Shown here: positions 4,522-7,794 of the stretch, in pieces | Layout: each line of letters opens with the position of its first letter | How positions within the stretch are numbered: position 1 is the stretch's first letter | NCBI GenBank assembly: GCA_001940755.1 | Contig: MEHH01000122.1 | Coordinates: 1-7,794, forward strand | Reading direction: 5' to 3' | DNA from: Candidatus Heimdallarchaeota archaeon AB_125 | GTDB lineage: Archaea > Asgardarchaeota > Heimdallarchaeia > Heimdallarchaeales > Heimdallarchaeaceae | DNA length: 7,794 nucleotides | The notes under the pieces: generated by a model | Told to the model about the DNA's origin: nothing | The model's input: only the letters and a program-made list of their open reading frames with translations | The model's database searches: none | Made by a program: the position numbers and the translations under genes

Positions 4522-6519
4522 GTGACTTCAGGGCTATCCAGATTCAAAGTATCGAAAGAGATACCTATTGAGCAAATTAAGATAACAGATGAATTTTGGT
4601 CTGAAAAACTAAAAGTCAACAGAGAATCTGCGATATTTCATCAATGGGAAAAATTAGAAGAATCAGGAACAATAGACAATTTTAGAATTGTAAAAGGAGA
4701 TATAGATAAGTTTCGAGAAGGATATCTTTATGTTGATTCTGATGCTCATAAGTGGGCTGAAGCTGCAGCAACAATTCTTCTCTCTCATGATAACAGTAAC
4801 TTACTCGACTTATTGAAAGAGTATCTTGATTTGCTTAGAGCTGCACAAGAGGAAGACGGGTATATTTTCACTTATAACCAGTATCACTTTCCAACGAAAC
4901 GATGGATTAATCATCAAATAGAGCATGAATTATATTGTCTTGGTCATCTGATAGAAGCTTCAATTGTTTCATATAATCTAACTAAATCTAATCACTTCTT
5001 GGAACTAGGTAAAACAGCTGCGAACTTACTGGTGCAAGAATTTCACACTGCTTCTGCACGAAATACTCCAGGACATCCTGAAATAGAACTTGCACTAATC
5101 AAACTTTATAGATTAACAAACGAAAAGAAATATCTGAATCTAGCACAGAAGTTTGTTGATAAAAGAGGAAAATTCCTCATCTTTGGTTTAAGAATTTTCA
5201 GAGAAAATTTATCACAGCAAAACCGAACTCAAAAAGTTTCCAAACAGAAAGATCTCTATTATAATGCAATTGTAACAAAAGAAAAGATAATGAGTGATTT
5301 ATCTAAAGAAGGACCCAGAGGATTAGGATTAAGATTTTTCATTTCAGCTTTTACAGGAAAATATTTTCAACAAAATAAACGAATAAGAAGACAGAACAAA
5401 CCAGTTGGTCACTGCGTAAGGTGGGGATATTTAGTTACAGCTTCTACAATGATCTATCAAGAAACAGGAAATAAAAAAATCTTGAATTCTCTTCAAAAAG
5501 CTTGGAACAACATGGTAAGTAAGCGTATGTATGTTACAGGAGGAATTGGCTCTCTTCCTCTTCTAGAAGGTTTTGGTAGAAACTTTGAACTGAACAACAA
5601 ATATGCTTACAACGAAACATGTGCAGCAATAAGTTCAGTTTTTTGGAATTGGGAAATGCTATTGGCTACAGGAGATGCTAAATATGCTGATTTGCTTGAA
5701 TGGCAACTCTACAATGCAGTACTAGTGGGAATGTCTGAAGATGGAAAAACATACTTCTATAGGAACCCTCTGGAAGTAGATCAAACATTTGAGAGAAAGG
5801 AGTGGTATAAAACAGCTTGTTGTCCTTCTAATGTATCGCGAACCTTAGGAAATATTGCAAAATATCTCTATAGCTTTGATGAAAATAATCTTTGGATTCA
5901 TCAATATATTGGTAATAAAACTGCTATCTCAATAAATGAAGACGAAAAGACGGAAATTAAAATTGAATTAAAAAGTGAAATACCATGGGAGGGGCAAATA
6001 GTAATTAATTTAGAGTGTAAAGAAAATTTGAATTTCTTCCTAAATTTACGAATTCCAAGCTGGACAAAAAATCCAGAGATTAAAATCAATGGAGAAGTAT
6101 TGGGTGAGTTTGATTTTGAAATTAAAGAAGTAATCACTGCTTCAGGTATAACTCCTTTTGAATCTTATTATGTTAGCTTGAAAGAAAACTGGAAAACAAA
6201 GAATACAATCGAAATTAACTTTCCAATGTCTATTAAAAAACATAAATCTCACAAAAAGGTTAGGAATAACAAAAACAGAATTGCAATCTCAAGAGGTCCG
6301 TTGATTTATTGTTTTGAAAGTCTAGATAATCCTAGATTAGATGTATTGAAAGAGAAAGTAGATTTTATGAATGAACCTATTTCTCTTATTTCCGAAGGAG
6401 AAAAACTACTCAAATTAAAGACTAACAAGAATGAGGATTTAATCGCAAGACCTTATTATTCTTGGGGAAACAGAGGTAAATCATCTATGCTTGTATGGGT
6501 AAGAAAGGAAACAACTTGA
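4522..6519 (+). CDS. Glycoside hydrolase family 127 (DUF1680), probable beta-L-arabinofuranosidase
   Basis: GH127 enzymes release L-arabinofuranose from beta-linked oligosaccharides using a Zn-bound cysteine nucleophile. Numbered from GTG 4522 (665 residues), the active-site set appears complete: His135 in HELYCLGHL, His185 in GHPEIELALIKLY, His297 in VGHCVRWGY, Glu349 in VTGGIGSLPLLEGF, Glu365 and Cys367 in YNETCAA, and Cys433-Cys434 in TACCPSNVSR. These match, by motif and mostly by spacing, the His142, His194, His270, Glu322, Glu338, Cys340, Cys417 and Cys418 of Bifidobacterium HypBA1 as I recall them. The C-terminal beta-sandwich shows the typical AISRGPLIYCFESLD. Between His185 and His297 there are about 36 extra residues compared with HypBA1, basic and Gln/Asn-rich (about 214-293). 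The longest frame opens at TTG 4501 with a hydrophobic MLLYFLYV that could be mistaken for a signal peptide. GTG 4522 fits the TATA-like box and makes the enzyme cytosolic, acting on imported oligosaccharides. No transporter or other sugar gene is adjacent. Confidence 0.88.
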   Translation: MTSGLSRFKVSKEIPIEQIKITDEFWSEKLKVNRESAIFHQWEKLEESGTIDNFRIVKGDIDKFREGYLYVDSDAHKWAEAAATILLSHDNSNLLDLLKEYLDLLRAAQEEDGYIFTYNQYHFPTKRWINHQIEHELYCLGHLIEASIVSYNLTKSNHFLELGKTAANLLVQEFHTASARNTPGHPEIELALIKLYRLTNEKKYLNLAQKFVDKRGKFLIFGLRIFRENLSQQNRTQKVSKQKDLYYNAIVTKEKIMSDLSKEGPRGLGLRFFISAFTGKYFQQNKRIRRQNKPVGHCVRWGYLVTASTMIYQETGNKKILNSLQKAWNNMVSKRMYVTGGIGSLPLLEGFGRNFELNNKYAYNETCAAISSVFWNWEMLLATGDAKYADLLEWQLYNAVLVGMSEDGKTYFYRNPLEVDQTFERKEWYKTACCPSNVSRTLGNIAKYLYSFDENNLWIHQYIGNKTAISINEDEKTEIKIELKSEIPWEGQIVINLECKENLNFFLNLRIPSWTKNPEIKINGEVLGEFDFEIKEVITASGITPFESYYVSLKENWKTKNTIEINFPMSIKKHKSHKKVRNNKNRIAISRGPLIYCFESLDNPRLDVLKEKVDFMNEPISLISEGEKLLKLKTNKNEDLIARPYYSWGNRGKSSMLVWVRKETT

Positions 6520-6548
6520 TAGCATTCTTAACAAATACACCCATTAAT

Positions 6549-6557
6549 TTTATATTA
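6549..6557 (+). promoter_or_regulatory. TATA-like box of the SDR gene
   Basis: TTTATATTA is centred near 6553, predicting transcription from about 6579. That lies between the TTG at 6577 and the ATG at 6589, so the leader before the ATG would be about ten bases. It stands 30 bases after the GH127 stop and suggests the SDR gene is independently transcribed. Confidence 0.5.
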
Positions 6558-6588
6558 AACTTATACATCCAAAGATTTGCTGGTTGGT

Positions 6589-7395
6589 ATGAAACGAAAT
6601 TCCAAAATAGTTTTAGTGACAGGTGCTGCTCATGGTATCGGTAAAGCCATAACTGAATACTTGGTAAGTAAAGGTGAAGAAGTTATTGCAACTGATTATG
6701 ATTCTGAAGGTTTAGTGAAATATGAATCTCATGATCAGATTCACAGCATTGTTATGGATGTAACTAACAATGATAGCATTGCAAATGCAGTACAAGAAGT
6801 TATGAAAATTACAGATGGTATAGATTGTCTCGTCAATAATGCAGGTTTATTTATTGGAGGACCTTTAGTAGAAGTTGAAGTGGCTGATTTTGAGAAAATC
6901 TTTGATGTAAATGTTTTGGGATTTGTTAGGGTTACAAAAGCTTTATTTCCACTACTTAAAGCTCGAAACGGAAGAGTGGTCAATATGAGTTCAGAAGTAG
7001 GTAGAATTGCTTTTCCTTTTAATGGCCCTTATTCAATGACTAAATATTCTATTGAAGCATTTACCGATTCTTTGAGAAGAGAGTTTCAATTTCTAGATAT
7101 GAAAGTAATTGCAATTCAACCTGGTGCAATTGATACAAGTTTGCCTGAGAAAACTGTAGAGAGTTATAGAAAGTATCTAAAGGATTCTGAATTTGAAGCT
7201 GAAATGTCAAGGGTTTGGGAAGTTCTTGAAAAAGAGAAATATGCAGATCCAAAGTATGTTGCACAAGTGGTGTACAAGGCTCTTCATAAGAAAAAACCAA
7301 AGCTTAGGTATAGAGTAAAAAATAACAAACAACGAAAACTTTTGGAATTATTCCCATCTAAATGGGCAGATTTTCTTATCAGGAATTTCATATAA
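6589..7395 (+). CDS. Short-chain dehydrogenase/reductase (classical SDR)
   Basis: This NAD(P)-dependent oxidoreductase of 268 residues is cytosolic and acts on an unknown alcohol or carbonyl compound. Numbered from ATG 6589 it shows TGAAHGIG (11-18) for cofactor binding, Asp36 at the end of the second strand (ATDYD), which favours NAD over NADP, DV at 57-58, and NNAG (83-86). The catalytic tetrad is Asn108 (FDVNVLGF), Ser135 (VNMSSEVG), Tyr148 and Lys152 (YSMTK), followed by QPGAIDTSL after strand 6. The C-terminal RYRVKNNKQRKLLELFPSKW stretch resembles the tail of retinol-dehydrogenase or 17-beta-hydroxysteroid-type SDRs, which hints at a hydrophobic substrate but does not prove one. TTG 6577 would add only MLVG, and ATG is preferred as the usual SDR N-terminus. 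A link to the upstream glycosidase is not supported, since each has its own promoter. Confidence 0.88.
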   Translation: MKRNSKIVLVTGAAHGIGKAITEYLVSKGEEVIATDYDSEGLVKYESHDQIHSIVMDVTNNDSIANAVQEVMKITDGIDCLVNNAGLFIGGPLVEVEVADFEKIFDVNVLGFVRVTKALFPLLKARNGRVVNMSSEVGRIAFPFNGPYSMTKYSIEAFTDSLRREFQFLDMKVIAIQPGAIDTSLPEKTVESYRKYLKDSEFEAEMSRVWEVLEKEKYADPKYVAQVVYKALHKKKPKLRYRVKNNKQRKLLELFPSKWADFLIRNFI

Positions 7396-7407
7396 ACCCA
7401 CAAAAGC

Positions 7408-7416
7408 TTTAAGAAA
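7408..7416 (+). promoter_or_regulatory. TATA-like box of the right-edge membrane-protein gene
   Basis: TTTAAGAAA is centred at 7412, exactly 26 bases before ATG 7438, which is the textbook spacing for a leaderless archaeal transcript. The box is identical to the one before the methyltransferase (69-77). Confidence 0.6.
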
Positions 7417-7437
7417 AACTTCAAAATTCATAACTTC

Positions 7438-7794
7438 ATGATCCATGAAGTTGTAAGAACATTCGGAGCAGAATTTATTATTCTTGATATAATATTCTGC
7501 ATAATTTGGATGGCTTTTCTAATCCGCAAAAAATACATACTTCAATGGTTGATAGGTCTGTTTGGAACTGTGGTTGTATTTTTGTTTGACTATGTGTTCT
7601 GGTTCACTATTAAGGGAACAAGAAAGATTTATTCATTACCAGATTTCTTTACAAATCTTGGACCTGCATGGGGACCTTTGCTATTTCTAATTTATTTTTC
7701 ATTTACATATGGAATGATTGAGTTTAGTTATGTAGCTGTGATGTTCAGTGCAAAGAGTTGGAGGAAGAAAATGTACTGGACTATGTTTTTGTAT
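7438..7794 (+). CDS. Multi-pass membrane protein, N-terminal 119 residues, cut by the window edge
   Basis: The frame from ATG 7438 stays open for 119 codons to the end of the window. I do not recognise the family. Hydrophobic segments that look like transmembrane helices lie at about residues 11-29, 33-57 and 77-103, and a fourth seems to begin at about 112. Basic residues RKK follow the first segment and WRKK the third, while the second ends near KGTRK, so the topology cannot be fixed with confidence. The loop IYSLPDFFTNLGPAWGP between segments two and three is the most distinctive stretch. No signal-peptide cleavage site, cofactor motif or catalytic motif is seen. The leaderless promoter 26 bases upstream and continuous reading support a real gene; its function and full length cannot be told from here. 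Confidence 0.75.
   Translation, partial: MIHEVVRTFGAEFIILDIIFCIIWMAFLIRKKYILQWLIGLFGTVVVFLFDYVFWFTIKGTRKIYSLPDFFTNLGPAWGPLLFLIYFSFTYGMIEFSYVAVMFSAKSWRKKMYWTMFLY

Noticed and set aside
4501..4524. TTG start giving the GH127 protein a hydrophobic N-terminus, read as a signal peptide
   Set aside because: The TATA-like box overlaps this codon, so it would not be in the mRNA, and the hydrophobic stretch is only about eight residues with no positive N-region or cleavage site.
5901..6137. Minus-strand open frame inside the GH127 gene
   Set aside because: It overlaps the C-terminal beta-sandwich coding region and has no promoter or recognisable motif.
6741..7300. Two minus-strand open frames inside the SDR gene
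   Set aside because: Both overlap strongly conserved SDR motifs on the plus strand and look like chance frames.
4522..7395. GH127 and SDR genes as one sugar-utilisation operon
   Set aside because: A 69-base gap with its own TATA-like box separates them and the SDR C-terminus resembles hydrophobic-substrate enzymes, so a shared pathway is not supported.

Overview
The window looks like chromosomal DNA from an AT-rich archaeon. Almost every gene has an archaeal TATA-like box centred about 23-30 bases before a start codon with no Shine-Dalgarno site, so most transcripts should be leaderless or nearly so. T-tracts follow several genes as in archaeal termination, and GTG starts are common. There are no bacterial -35/-10 promoters. 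The gene mix (DegV-like proteins, a ParB-like protein, a GH127 glycosidase and an SDR enzyme) would fit an organotrophic lineage such as an Asgard archaeon, but that placement is an inference and nothing here is a taxonomic marker.

Layout, left to right. Bases 1-32 may be the last codons of an upstream gene, followed by an oligo-T terminator. A class I SAM-dependent methyltransferase (about 103-909, +) converges on two tandem, minus-strand DegV-family paralogs (919-1791 and 1903-2775). The paralogs align without gaps over 290 residues at about 63% identity by hand count, and each has its own promoter of the same design. A gene-free stretch of about 350 bases (2776-3126) holds divergent promoters and a perfect 8-bp inverted repeat. 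It leads into a two-gene operon: an unrecognised 76-residue protein (3127-3357) and a ParB-like protein (3364-4458) with a C-terminal CPWC...CH zinc-binding-like motif and no ParA nearby. Next come a GH127-type beta-L-arabinofuranosidase (about 4522-6519), a classical SDR oxidoreductase (about 6589-7395) and the start of a multi-pass membrane protein that runs off the right edge (7438 onward).

How the genes work together: apart from the small protein/ParB pair, most genes look separately transcribed, so the window is better read as a set of single-gene units than as one pathway. The methyltransferase substrate is unknown. The DegV pair suggests lipid or fatty-acid binding with altered ligand-site residues. 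The GH127 enzyme points to intracellular processing of arabinofuranose-containing oligosaccharides. The least explained element is the small-protein/ParB-Zn operon with its palindromic upstream region.
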